A DNA stretch of 41,541 bases from Limosilactobacillus antri DSM 16041. Its GTDB lineage: Bacteria; Bacillota; Bacilli; Lactobacillales; Lactobacillaceae. The notes under the pieces are model-generated. The model was not told the origin of the DNA, made no database searches, and saw nothing but the letters and a program-made list of their open reading frames with translations. This document shows positions 16,765 through 24,606 of this stretch, piece after piece; the first letter of the stretch is position 1; the number at the start of each line of letters is the position of its first letter. Made by a program: the position numbers and the translations under genes. Location: the NCBI RefSeq assembly GCF_000160835.1, contig NZ_GG700734.1, forward strand, positions 34,660 to 76,200, given 5' to 3'.

Positions 16765-17706
16765 ATGCGAAAAATTGGCATTATTGGTTTAGGACACGTG
16801 GGCCGGCTCCTGGCAAACGAGCTGGTGGCGACGGCTGCGGTCGATCAACTGGTCTTGATTGACCGTGACGATGACCGGGCCCTGGCGGTGCAGAGCGACC
16901 TGGCGGATGCCCTGCCGGCCTTGCCGGTCCAGCCGCGGATCATCATTCAAGACTATGCCGCCCTCGCCACGGCCCAGCTCCTTGTGGTAGCAGTGGGACA
17001 AAGCGCACGCGGCAAGGAAGGGCCAATGGCGGAGCTGCCAGCAACGGGCCGGGCCCTCGCGGAAATTGCCCCGCGGATTGTGGCCAGCGGTTTTAACGGT
17101 CTGGTGGTCAACCTGGCCGACCCCAACGAGGCGGCGACCGCCTTTCTCCAGGAACAGTTGCGGCTACCAGCCAAGCAGGTGCTGGGGATTGGGACGGTGG
17201 TTGATACCGCGCGCCTTCACCGGGCGGTGGCCCACGCTGCCCATGTGGCTCCGGCCAACGTCAGCGGCTTTGTTTACGGGCAGCACGCTGGCCGGCAGGT
17301 CTTTGCCTGGTCAACGGTCCGGGTGAACGGCCAGGCGGTGGACGAGTCCATCAATGGCCATCACCTAGACGAGAGCCAGCTTAAAATTCAGGCGGACCTC
17401 TCCAGCTGGTATACCCTCAAGGGCCTCGGTTATAATAGTAGTGCGGTGGCTGCCTGGACCTGCCGCTTAATCAGCGCCCTGCTGAATGACGAGCAGTTGG
17501 TCCTGCCGGTGGCAATTTACCAGCCCCAATATTCGGGTTACGTGAGTTTCCCAGCGGTACTGGGCCGGCAGGGAGTCGGCAACCTAATTTTATTGAAACT
17601 ATACCCAGTCGAAGAGATGGCAATCCGAACTGCGGCAGCGGCAATTAGCGGCCAGCTAGCCGCCTTAAACGAGTTAGTAAAGGAAGGAACAGCAGATGAC
17701 AATTAA
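16765..17706 (+). CDS. L-2-hydroxyisocaproate dehydrogenase-like (LDH/MDH family)
   Basis: A 313-residue NAD-dependent 2-hydroxyacid dehydrogenase of the lactate/malate family. The Rossmann motif IGLGHVG is at 7-13. The catalytic Asp148/Arg150 pair is in DTAR and the catalytic His174 in YGQHAGR. By overall shape and the SFPAVLGRQGV segment it is nearest to L-2-hydroxyisocaproate dehydrogenase of Weissella. Differences: the usual SNP motif reads ADP (Asn to Asp at 119) and GEHGD reads GQHAG, so activity or substrate range may differ. It overlaps the LOG-family gene by 11 bp, so the two are coupled. Branched-chain 2-oxoacid reduction (leucic acid formation) is the best guess. Confidence 0.8.
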   Translation: MRKIGIIGLGHVGRLLANELVATAAVDQLVLIDRDDDRALAVQSDLADALPALPVQPRIIIQDYAALATAQLLVVAVGQSARGKEGPMAELPATGRALAEIAPRIVASGFNGLVVNLADPNEAATAFLQEQLRLPAKQVLGIGTVVDTARLHRAVAHAAHVAPANVSGFVYGQHAGRQVFAWSTVRVNGQAVDESINGHHLDESQLKIQADLSSWYTLKGLGYNSSAVAAWTCRLISALLNDEQLVLPVAIYQPQYSGYVSFPAVLGRQGVGNLILLKLYPVEEMAIRTAAAAISGQLAALNELVKEGTADDN

Positions 17707-18271
17707 AAGATTAGCAATTTATTGTGGGGCTCTTCAGGGCCAGGACCCGGACTACATGGTCGAAGCCGAGAAGGTCGGCGAATGGCTAGCGGCCCACCGG
17801 ATTGAACTGGTTTATGGCGGCGGCCAGCACGGTCTGATGGGGGCCGTGGCCCGGGGTGTGCTCGCCAATGGCGGGGTGGTTCACAGTATCCTGACCCAGG
17901 AACTTTACGACCGGGGGGTGGCCCTTCCCGGGGTAACTGACCGGCAGATTGTTGCCAACATGGACCTGCGCAAGGAAAAGATGATGACCATGGCGGACGG
18001 GATGATCGCCTTTCCGGGTGGCTTGGGGACCCTAGAAGAGATCAGCCAGGCGGCCTCCTGGGTAACGATTGGCGACAATGCGAAGCCGGTCGCCGTCTAT
18101 AACTACCGCGGCTATTACGATGACTTAAAGCGCCAGCTGGCGACCATGAACCAGGCCGGCTTCTTGGAAGACCAATACTTGCGGGAAATTCGCTTTAGCA
18201 GCGATTTGGATGAAATCCTGCGCTTTATGAAAAACTACCAGGCGCCGGCTCACAGAACGTACGATAAATAA
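17696..18271 (+). CDS. LOG-family protein (TIGR00730), nucleoside 5'-monophosphate phosphoribohydrolase-like
   Basis: A 191-residue protein with the LOG signatures GGGQHGLMGAVARG (41-54) and PGGLGTLEE (107-115). Family members cleave the N-glycosidic bond of cytokinin or other nucleoside monophosphates, releasing ribose-5-phosphate; in lactobacilli the natural substrate is not settled. The ribosome site AAGGAAGGAA lies in the end of the preceding dehydrogenase gene, with an 11-bp overlap. It ends just before a minus-strand terminator. Confidence 0.9.
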   Translation: MTIKRLAIYCGALQGQDPDYMVEAEKVGEWLAAHRIELVYGGGQHGLMGAVARGVLANGGVVHSILTQELYDRGVALPGVTDRQIVANMDLRKEKMMTMADGMIAFPGGLGTLEEISQAASWVTIGDNAKPVAVYNYRGYYDDLKRQLATMNQAGFLEDQYLREIRFSSDLDEILRFMKNYQAPAHRTYDK

Positions 18272-18278
18272 TTTAAAA

Positions 18279-18301
18279 TAAAAAAACGCTGGTTAGCAGC
18301 G
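18279..18301 (-). terminator. Terminator of the DUF4828 gene
   Basis: On the minus strand CGCTG-CTAAC-CAGCG forms a hairpin followed by a run of seven T. It lies between the convergent LOG and DUF4828 genes. Confidence 0.8.
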
Positions 18302-18310
18302 CTCGAAAAT

Positions 18311-18670
18311 TTATTGAACTGGTTGAATTGTGTAAACCTGGTCGTCCGCTTCGTCAGTGAGGGAAACTGGCCGCTGTTCGTTGGCCCGGATGGTAATGTG
18401 GTAGCCGAACTTATCAAGGAAGACCAGCTTGTCAGTTTCAATCTGCTGGACGGTTGCCGGGATTGCCTGGTTATCGATCCCTAATTTTAATTCAGGAGAA
18501 ATGGTGATTCGATGGGACCGATTACGTTCTTTATCATAATATTGCCAAGTACCAGTATAAAAAATCGGTAACGCAGTTGTCGTGCTACTTTTCTTACGGC
18601 TGAACCCCAAAGTGCTGCTGAGCCCAGCCATTAATCCCGCGCCGAAAAGTAACATTCCCTTTTTCTTCAT
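18311..18670 (-). CDS. DUF4828 protein with N-terminal membrane segment
   Basis: A 119-residue protein with a short hydrophobic N terminus after MKKKG (about 5-22), then a beta-rich domain with [17 protein letters not shown] near 37-52 and [11 protein letters not shown] near 82-92. This matches the DUF4828 family found in lactobacilli, as I remember it. The function is unknown; it is probably membrane-anchored with the domain outside. GGAGACTGATGG on the minus strand precedes the ATG. Confidence 0.78.
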   Translation of the reverse strand: MKKKGMLLFGAGLMAGLSSTLGFSRKKSSTTTALPIFYTGTWQYYDKERNRSHRITISPELKLGIDNQAIPATVQQIETDKLVFLDKFGYHITIRANEQRPVSLTDEADDQVYTIQPVQ

Positions 18671-18835
18671 ATTCCATCAGTCTCCTCAATTAAGTATGCG
18701 ATAAGTCATTAACTTCATGGTCAATTATACACACATTTGTATTAGGAGAAGATTTCATTTCTGTTAAAAAGCAGCAATAATTGGTAAAATTAGTTGTAAC
18801 AAACGTATTCGTCAACCAAAGGAGAGAGAAAAGCG

Positions 18836-19855
18836 ATGCTCAAGCTAGGAATTATTGGAACCCATATCATTACCGATCAGATGTTAGATGCCGCAAAGAC
18901 GACGGGCAAGTACCAACTGACGGCTGTCTACTCGCGGACCCTGGACCGGGCCAAGGAATTTGGGGAACCCTACGGCGCAACCGAATTCTATGATAACCTG
19001 GAAAAGTTCTTCAGCGCGGGCGACTTTGATGTGGTTTACGTAGCTTCACCAAACAGCCTGCACTACCAGCAGGTCCGGCTGGCAATCGAAAATGATAAGT
19101 TTATCATCGTGGAAAAGCCGGCCTTCGTAAACCCGGCCGAATTCAGCGCGATTGAATCGTTGCTGGCGGCCCACCCGAAGGCCCGACTAGTGGAAGCGGC
19201 CCGGCACATCCACACGCCGCTTTACGAACGGGCAGTAGCCAAGGTTGCCGAGATGAAGGAGCACCACTGCCAGGGCGGGACGATTACCGTGATGAAGTAT
19301 TCCTCACGCTATGATAAGGTCCTGGCCGGTGACCAGCCCTACCCGAACATCTTTACCCTCGACTTTGCGGGCGGCGCCCTGATGGACTTAGGGGTCTACG
19401 CCGTTTACGGGGCGGTAACCCTGTTCGGTGAGCCGTCCACGGTTGTCTACTACCCAACCCTAGCGAAGACCGGCGTCGACGCGAAGGGGGTCGCCATTCT
19501 CAACTACGACCACTTTACGGTGACCCTGAACTTTGGCAAGACCGCCAACTCCTACCTGCCGTCAGAAGTGTACGGGCTCAAGGACACCCTGGTCTTTGAC
19601 AGCATTTTTGAAACCCAAAAGGTAACCTACTACGATGCCGATAAGCAGGCCCACCCGCTAGAGGCACCGGTTGCCAAGAATTCGATGACTGACGAAATGA
19701 ACGACTTCGCCGACCTCTTCAACCACCCCGATGACCCAGCGCAGGTCAAGAAGTACCAGCACTGGCTGGGGCTGGCGCGGACGGTTAACTCCGTGATGTA
19801 TTCCCTCCGCCAGTCCGCCGACCTAACGTTCCCCGCAGATAATGATCAAGAATAG
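18836..19855 (+). CDS. Gfo/Idh/MocA-family oxidoreductase
   Basis: A 339-residue NAD(P)-dependent sugar or cyclitol dehydrogenase-like protein. The N-terminal Rossmann fold begins KLGIIGTH, and the conserved EKPA motif (IIVEKPAFVNPAEF) is near 93-106. The C-terminal domain includes GGALMDLGVYAVYGAV. The substrate is not predictable. AAGGAGAG (18819-18826) serves the ATG. The helicase gene begins 11 bases after its stop, so they are probably co-transcribed. Confidence 0.9.
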   Translation: MLKLGIIGTHIITDQMLDAAKTTGKYQLTAVYSRTLDRAKEFGEPYGATEFYDNLEKFFSAGDFDVVYVASPNSLHYQQVRLAIENDKFIIVEKPAFVNPAEFSAIESLLAAHPKARLVEAARHIHTPLYERAVAKVAEMKEHHCQGGTITVMKYSSRYDKVLAGDQPYPNIFTLDFAGGALMDLGVYAVYGAVTLFGEPSTVVYYPTLAKTGVDAKGVAILNYDHFTVTLNFGKTANSYLPSEVYGLKDTLVFDSIFETQKVTYYDADKQAHPLEAPVAKNSMTDEMNDFADLFNHPDDPAQVKKYQHWLGLARTVNSVMYSLRQSADLTFPADNDQE

Positions 19856-19866
19856 GATGATGCTAT

Positions 19867-21171
19867 TTGATCGAACAGTTTAAAGAACAATTTGATAAGC
19901 TCTACCAGCAGCCGACCGCGATTCAAACGGCCGTCGACCAGGCCCTCCAGACGGACCAGTCCGTGCTTGGAATTGCGCCGACGGGGTCTGGGAAGACCCT
20001 GGCCTTTACCCTCCCCCTGTTGCCCAAGGTGATGCCGGGTACGGGAACCCAGATCCTGGTGCTGGCCCCGTCCCAGGAGCTGGCCTTGCAGACCGCCCGG
20101 GTGATGCGCGAGTGGGGAACGATTCTCGGCGTGAAGGTCCAGTCCCTGACCGGGGGTGCAAACCTGCGGCGGCAGGTAATGCAGTTGCATAAGCACCCGG
20201 ATGTCGTGGTTGGCACGCCGGGGCGGGTCCTTCATATGCTGGATAACCACCACCTCAAGCTGGGGCACCTCCAGACGATGGTGGTCGACGAAGCCGATGA
20301 CCTGCTCCAGGACGATACCCTGGCGGTCGTGGAGGATATTGAACGGGCAACCCCGCTCAGTACCCAGCTGGCGTTTTTCTCCGCAACAATGTCCCCGGTT
20401 TTGGACCAGCTCAGCGTGATGTTCGGCCGGGACATTGTTACCTTTGATGTTCGGGACACCGACCATTCCCGGGGGCCGGTCCAGCACGTTTACCTGGCGG
20501 CCCGGACCAACGCGCAGAAGACGGCGACCCTGCGCCGCCTGGCAAGTATCAAGGACTTCCGGGCCCTGGTCTTTTTCAATAGTACCCGGACCCTGCACTA
20601 CGCAGCGAGCCGGCTGCGCCACGAACACGTTGCCGTGGGGACCCTTGGCGGCCGCCAGCGGCAGGTGGAACGGGAAAAGGCGATGCGGATGTTCCGCAAG
20701 CGGCAGATCAAACTCCTGCTGACCACGGACTTGGCGGCCCGGGGGCTGGATATTCCGAAGCTGCCCGGCGTGGTCAACTTTGACCTGCCAACGACTACCA
20801 ACACCTACGTTCACCGTGCAGGCCGAACTGGCCGCCAGGGGGAACGGGGGCTGGTGATTAGCCTCGGCGACGACCACGATATTCGGGATCTGCGCAAGCT
20901 AACCGCGGACTTGGACGTTGATATTCAGCACTTTTACATCAGCCAGGACCAGCTGACCGACCAAAAGCCGGTGGCCGGGAAGCAGGTCGAGCCGTTCGTC
21001 AAGAAGGCTGACCGCCACCTGCAAAGGGCCCAGCTTGATCGTGAAGCGGGAACGCGCAAGTCGGTTGCCAAAACCCTGAGCGGCTTTTCAAAGCCGAAGA
21101 AGCGCCGGCACAAGAAGAACCGGAAAAATAAGGGGATCCGCCTGAAGCACCGGCGACAAAATTCGCAATAA
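19867..21171 (+). CDS. DEAD-box RNA helicase
   Basis: A 434-residue helicase with all core motifs: a Q-motif-like YQQPTAIQ (13-20), Walker A APTGSGKT (37-44), the TPGRVLHML motif, DEAD at 141-144, SAT, RGLDIPK and HRAGRTGR. The C-terminal tail is highly basic (KKRRHKKNRKNKG), which fits RNA or ribosome binding. It should act in mRNA turnover, ribosome assembly or cold adaptation. The start is TTG 19867, since the next upstream codon in frame is preceded by a stop; AGGATGA (19854-19860) is the ribosome site. ATG codons at 19857 and 19860 are out of frame. Confidence 0.93.
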   Translation: MIEQFKEQFDKLYQQPTAIQTAVDQALQTDQSVLGIAPTGSGKTLAFTLPLLPKVMPGTGTQILVLAPSQELALQTARVMREWGTILGVKVQSLTGGANLRRQVMQLHKHPDVVVGTPGRVLHMLDNHHLKLGHLQTMVVDEADDLLQDDTLAVVEDIERATPLSTQLAFFSATMSPVLDQLSVMFGRDIVTFDVRDTDHSRGPVQHVYLAARTNAQKTATLRRLASIKDFRALVFFNSTRTLHYAASRLRHEHVAVGTLGGRQRQVEREKAMRMFRKRQIKLLLTTDLAARGLDIPKLPGVVNFDLPTTTNTYVHRAGRTGRQGERGLVISLGDDHDIRDLRKLTADLDVDIQHFYISQDQLTDQKPVAGKQVEPFVKKADRHLQRAQLDREAGTRKSVAKTLSGFSKPKKRRHKKNRKNKGIRLKHRRQNSQ

Positions 21172-21187
21172 AAAAGGATATTACCGC

Positions 21188-21216
21188 TTTACCTCCGAAA
21201 TGGATAATGCGATAAT
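21188..21216 (+). promoter_or_regulatory. Promoter of tRNA-Arg
   Basis: TTTACC (21188-21193) and GATAAT (21211-21216) are spaced by 17 bp with TGC before the -10. It ends 11 bp before the tRNA. Confidence 0.75.
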
Positions 21217-21227
21217 ATTCTTTGTCT

Positions 21228-21300
21228 GGTCCCATAGCATAATTGGATAGTGCATCCGCCTCCTAAGCGGTCGATTCCGGTTCAAGCCCGGATGGGATCA
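21228..21300 (+). tRNA. tRNA-Arg (anticodon CCU)
   Basis: A 73-base tRNA. Acceptor GGTCCCA pairs with TGGGATC (one G-U). The anticodon loop CTCCTAA gives CCU, reading AGG. The T arm TCCGG-TTCAAGC-CCGGA is complete. The 3' CCA is not encoded. Confidence 0.95.
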
Positions 21301-21546
21301 TTGATAGTGTGGGTTTCAACTAGATGCCCCGTTGACGCGGCGCTAGTCTTTCAGGCGTCCAAATGTTGGCCATCAGAGTTCGGCTTTCCCGAGCTTTGAT
21401 GGCTATTTGCGTACCGCGCGATTTGGTAAGCGGCCTGCTGGCGCATCTTCGGCCGACCGCCGGGGCTGGATTAGGCGGTTGGGTTAAAAATGCGGGGTGA
21501 TTTGGTGTACAATAATAGCAATTATTGCTTAAAAGGGGTGAGAAGT
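21301..21546 (+). other. Structured spacer between tRNA-Arg and wecB
   Basis: No gene is seen. The segment holds a hairpin closed by ACTAG/CTAGT (21319-21347), a 15-bp stem with two G-U pairs and a five-base loop (21369-21403), and a GC-rich region (about 21430-21480). None has a long T-run. The AATAAT-rich stretch near 21508-21520 probably contains the wecB -10. It may be a tRNA trailer and terminator, a leader RNA for wecB, or a small RNA. Confidence 0.45.
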
Positions 21547-22677
21547 GTGCAGGCGCCGTATCGAATTATGCTGTTGTTTGGGACCCGGGCGGAGGCGTTG
21601 AAACTAGCGCCGCTGATTAAGGCAATGCGGACCGCTCCGGACACCTGGCAGCCGGTAATTGTCGTGGCTCCGCAGCAGGCCCAGCAGGGGGTCTTAAACC
21701 AGACGCTGAAGTATCTCCAGGTCACCCCAGATTTTGACCTGGCGCAGACTAACGGGCAGAAGGGGGCCGCGGTGGAGGAACTCAGCGGCTTGCTGCATAA
21801 CTTGAACAACGTTGTCGACGCCGGTCAGCCGGACTTGCTGCTGGTGGTGGGGGACGCGGTTACCAGCTTGGCGGCGAGCCTGGTCGGTTTTTACCACCAC
21901 CTGCCGATTGGTCACGTGGAGGCGGGCCTCAGGACTTATGATAAGGCGTCACCATTTCCGGATGAAATGCACCGCCGGCTGACCGATGACCTGGCCGACT
22001 TGTACTTTGCCCCGACGACCCGGGCTCGGGACAACCTCCTGGCGGAGCACCACCCGGCCAAGCAGATTTACGTAACCGGGAACACGGCGATCGACATGGT
22101 AAAAGACTCATTGCAGGAAGAGTTTACCAGCCCCATCCTTAGTCAAATCCCGGCGGACCAGCGCTTACTCCTCCTGACGATGGCACGCCCCGAGAGCGTT
22201 GGCGAACCGATGCGTCAGGTGTTCCACACGATGAGGGATATTGTGGAAACCAACCCCGACGTGGACTTGATCTACCCGGTGATGCCCCACCCCGACGTCC
22301 TGGCGATGGCGGAGAAAATTCTGGGCAATAACGACCGGATCCACCTGATTGAGCCCCTCGATCACCGCAGCTTTCTCAACCTGGCGGCGCGCAGTGCGCT
22401 GATTATTACCGACTCGGGCAGTGTGCAGGAGGAGGCGCCGGCCCTGCACAAACCAGTCCTCCTGCTGCGGGAAAAGACGGAGCGGCAGGAGGCGGTGGAA
22501 GGTGGTGCCGTTAAAATCGTCGGCAAGGACCCGACGAGTATCCAGCAGGCGGTCTTTGAACTCCTGAATAACCACCGGGTTTACCGGCAGATGGCTGCGG
22601 CAGAAAATCCGTTTGGGGATGGACAGGCCAGCCAGCGGATTCTGCGGATCATTAAAAAGTACCTAAGCCAAAAGTAG
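21547..22677 (+). CDS. wecB: UDP-N-acetylglucosamine 2-epimerase
   Basis: A 376-residue non-hydrolysing UDP-GlcNAc 2-epimerase, which makes UDP-ManNAc for cell-wall glycans. Motifs: LLFGTRAEALKLAPLI at the start (the family usually has GTRPEAIK), GHVEAGLRT, PFPDEMHRR, VTGNTAID, and SGSVQEEAP near the C terminus. GTG 21547 was chosen because AGGGGTG (21534-21540) is six bases upstream, while the longer in-frame start at 21490 lies before the probable promoter. It stands alone with its own terminator. It could feed teichoic acid linkage unit or polysaccharide synthesis. Confidence 0.92.
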   Translation: MQAPYRIMLLFGTRAEALKLAPLIKAMRTAPDTWQPVIVVAPQQAQQGVLNQTLKYLQVTPDFDLAQTNGQKGAAVEELSGLLHNLNNVVDAGQPDLLLVVGDAVTSLAASLVGFYHHLPIGHVEAGLRTYDKASPFPDEMHRRLTDDLADLYFAPTTRARDNLLAEHHPAKQIYVTGNTAIDMVKDSLQEEFTSPILSQIPADQRLLLLTMARPESVGEPMRQVFHTMRDIVETNPDVDLIYPVMPHPDVLAMAEKILGNNDRIHLIEPLDHRSFLNLAARSALIITDSGSVQEEAPALHKPVLLLREKTERQEAVEGGAVKIVGKDPTSIQQAVFELLNNHRVYRQMAAAENPFGDGQASQRILRIIKKYLSQK

Positions 22678-22717
22678 CAGCGGCCTGATGGAACCATCAT
22701 GCTGCTGTTTTCGTTTA
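22676..22717 (+). terminator. Terminator of wecB
   Basis: AGCAGC pairs with GCTGCT and, inside it, TGATGG with CCATCA; GTTTTCGTTT follows. It overlaps the stop codon. Confidence 0.72.
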
Positions 22718-22747
22718 ACGAATTGTTCAGGGACTTAATCACTCTTG

Positions 22748-22756
22748 TGCTATAAT
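22748..22756 (+). promoter_or_regulatory. Extended -10 promoter of the LPQTG gene
   Basis: TGC followed by TATAAT, 33 bp upstream of the start codon. No convincing -35 is seen at 17 bp. Confidence 0.65.
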
Positions 22757-22788
22757 AAGGACGCTTTAAATTAGGGGGAGGAAAATTG

Positions 22789-23541
22789 ATGCTGAAAAAT
22801 AAGCTGAAGACAACTTTGATTACAACTGTAGCGGTGTCCGCACTAGGATTGGCGGGAACGCTGGTCACAGCAACTCCGGTCTACGCAGCGGCAACCGTTG
22901 GGGGAACCACCGCCAATAGTCAGGATGTCGTTCAGACGACCACTGAGGCCCAGACATATGGCGAGCTGGTGACGATTAATGACCAGACTATTCGTCAAAA
23001 CCATGCAGAGGAGTTAACAACGCCGGTGATTGCTAATCCGACCACGGCGGAAAGCAGTCAGGGCGGGACGAGCCTGGCTGTTGTTCCTGCAGGGATTAAG
23101 ACGAGCTGGGCGGCACCACAACAACTTATGGCTGATGTGGCCCAGCCAGGTAACCACCAGGAGGGCGTGGTAGTTGCGTTCCCCGATGGTTCTACCAAGA
23201 CCCTCGGAATGGCACTGCATGTCCTGGGAGATGAGCAGTACACTGGCCAGACTAAGCAGTCACAGCTGACGCCAAGCGATCGCGCTGACCTTGGAAATCC
23301 AGGTACTGAACTGGCAACTGCCTCGAAGAACTCCTCTCCGCTGGCCGCCCCGGTTAAAAACGGAGCGGGGTCGGGTGCCAATCCGGCTGGTTCACGGCTG
23401 GTAACGGATAAGGCACTAGCCAACAACCAGCTTCCGCAAACTGGCGTTGACCAGGGAAAGAGCTTGCTTTCTTTAGCTTTGATGACGGTAATGGCGATGC
23501 TGGGCCTGGTGGTAACAAACCGTCGAGCAGGGAAACGCTAA
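22789..23541 (+). CDS. Small LPXTG cell-wall-anchored protein
   Basis: A 250-residue secreted protein. It has an N-terminal signal peptide (Lys-rich start, hydrophobic 8-27, probable cleavage after PVYAA, 31-35) and a C-terminal sorting signal: LPQTG at 215-219, a hydrophobic stretch and the basic tail RRAGKR. Sortase A should link it to peptidoglycan. The middle part is Gln/Thr-rich, and GVVVAFPDGSTKTLGMALHV (about 126-145) resembles a part of a Rib-type surface repeat, present only once and incomplete. The start is ATG 22789 (GGAGG at 22777-22781). The role is unknown; a spacer-like wall protein or a remnant of a larger adhesin are possible. Confidence 0.85.
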   Translation: MLKNKLKTTLITTVAVSALGLAGTLVTATPVYAAATVGGTTANSQDVVQTTTEAQTYGELVTINDQTIRQNHAEELTTPVIANPTTAESSQGGTSLAVVPAGIKTSWAAPQQLMADVAQPGNHQEGVVVAFPDGSTKTLGMALHVLGDEQYTGQTKQSQLTPSDRADLGNPGTELATASKNSSPLAAPVKNGAGSGANPAGSRLVTDKALANNQLPQTGVDQGKSLLSLALMTVMAMLGLVVTNRRAGKR

Positions 23542-23560
23542 ATCGCCGACCATAGACAAC

Positions 23561-23609
23561 AATAAGCACGAACCATTTAGCCTCCACTGGAGAATGGTTC
23601 GTGCTTATT
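23561..23609. terminator. Bidirectional terminator between the LPQTG gene and gtrA
   Basis: A perfect 17-bp stem (AATAAGCACGAACCATT with its complement at 23593-23609). It has only short T-runs but the stem is very stable, and it lies between convergent genes. Confidence 0.85.
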
Positions 23610-23611
23610 GT

Positions 23612-24049
23612 TTATTGATCCTCAATCTGCTTGTTATCCTTGAAAATCAGCCACTTCGAGAAGACGTAGTTGGCGACGATTACGATCACGTTATCAATGA
23701 CCTTGACGATGAACTGGCCCATTGGATCCTTGAAGCCAAGGACGGAAATCCCGATAAAGGTGATGATAATATCGATCACCAGGGTTAGGGCCCGGTAGAA
23801 GAAGAAGCGCAGCAATTCGACCAGGAAGTCACTGACCGTGGTGTAGTGGGAGCCGAAGACCCACACCTTGTTGGTGAAGTAGGCCACCAGCACGGATACG
23901 AACCAGGCGATAACCGTTGCTACTTCGTAATTCCAGTGAATCCCGGAACTCAGAATTTGAAAGACGGCCAGGTTAACGACCGTGGTGACCACACCCCAGA
24001 AGAGGTAGGCGATGATGTGCTTGTACTTTTCCCAGAGCTGCTTAATCAT
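23612..24049 (-). CDS. GtrA-family membrane protein
   Basis: A 145-residue protein with four hydrophobic segments and the GtrA features: LFWGVVTTVVNLAVF near the N terminus, AYFTNKVWVFGS in the middle and FSKWLIFK at the C terminus. GtrA-like proteins are thought to flip undecaprenyl-phosphate-linked sugars, often with a GtrB transferase. Such a GtrB-like gene is found 13 kb away at 36938. Its ATG overlaps the end of the flavodoxin gene by 8 bp, so the two are coupled. Confidence 0.88.
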   Translation of the reverse strand: MIKQLWEKYKHIIAYLFWGVVTTVVNLAVFQILSSGIHWNYEVATVIAWFVSVLVAYFTNKVWVFGSHYTTVSDFLVELLRFFFYRALTLVIDIIITFIGISVLGFKDPMGQFIVKVIDNVIVIVANYVFSKWLIFKDNKQIEDQ

Positions 24050-24497
24050 TGAGCGCCTGCGCTTTCTGAACTAATTCTGCGGCAAACTGATCCAGTTTCT
24101 TAACGTCGTCTTCAGCGGGTGCCAGGTTGACGTGGACGTTTTCACTGCCCTTAGTAGCGCCGGTAGCCGCCAGGACCTTGCCGAATTCGTCGACGGCCTT
24201 GCAGAAGTCATCGCCGTAGAAGGTATCACCAGAGCCCGCCACGCCGTAGACCTTGCCGTCCAGTTCCTCTTCCTGCAGGTCCTCGTAAAAGTCCATACCC
24301 TCATCCGGCAGGGCGCCCTCGTCGTAGGTGTATGGGCAGACGACGCAGATGTCGACGTCCTCAAAGTCCGCGGGGTCGGCGAGGGAGATTTCAGTCATTT
24401 CGACGTCCACGTCCCGGTCTTCTAATGATTCGGTCACCAGGTCGGCAACGTCTTCGTTATTTCCAGTGATGGTTGCGTAAACTACGAGTGCTTTCAT
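24042..24497 (-). CDS. Flavodoxin
   Basis: A 151-residue acidic flavodoxin. The FMN phosphate loop ATITGNNED is at 8-16; the YTYDEGALPDEG and GSGDTFYGDDFCKAVD segments form the other isoalloxazine loops. It carries electrons at low potential in the cytoplasm; the partner is not known. The start was set at 24497 because GGAGG (24506-24510 on the minus strand) is eight bases before it. It is the first gene of a two-gene unit with gtrA, although no shared function is obvious. Confidence 0.92.
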   Translation of the reverse strand: MKALVVYATITGNNEDVADLVTESLEDRDVDVEMTEISLADPADFEDVDICVVCPYTYDEGALPDEGMDFYEDLQEEELDGKVYGVAGSGDTFYGDDFCKAVDEFGKVLAATGATKGSENVHVNLAPAEDDVKKLDQFAAELVQKAQALND

Positions 24498-24563
24498 TAC
24501 GTGTGCCTCCAAATTATTAATCCATACAAGTATAGCATGGTTTGGGGCAATGGTGGGGACAAG

Positions 24564-24572
24564 TGGTATACT
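24564..24572 (+). promoter_or_regulatory. Extended -10 promoter of map
   Basis: TGG followed by TATACT (24567-24572). A weak TTGGGG (24542-24547) lies 19 bp upstream. Confidence 0.55.
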
Positions 24573-24606
24573 ATTAAAGGTAGAATGTCAAAAAGGAGAT
24601 CCGAGA

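Noticed and set aside
19846..20877. 343-codon minus-strand open frame opposite the helicase gene
   Set aside because: It is antisense to all helicase motifs and lacks a start context or recognisable protein.
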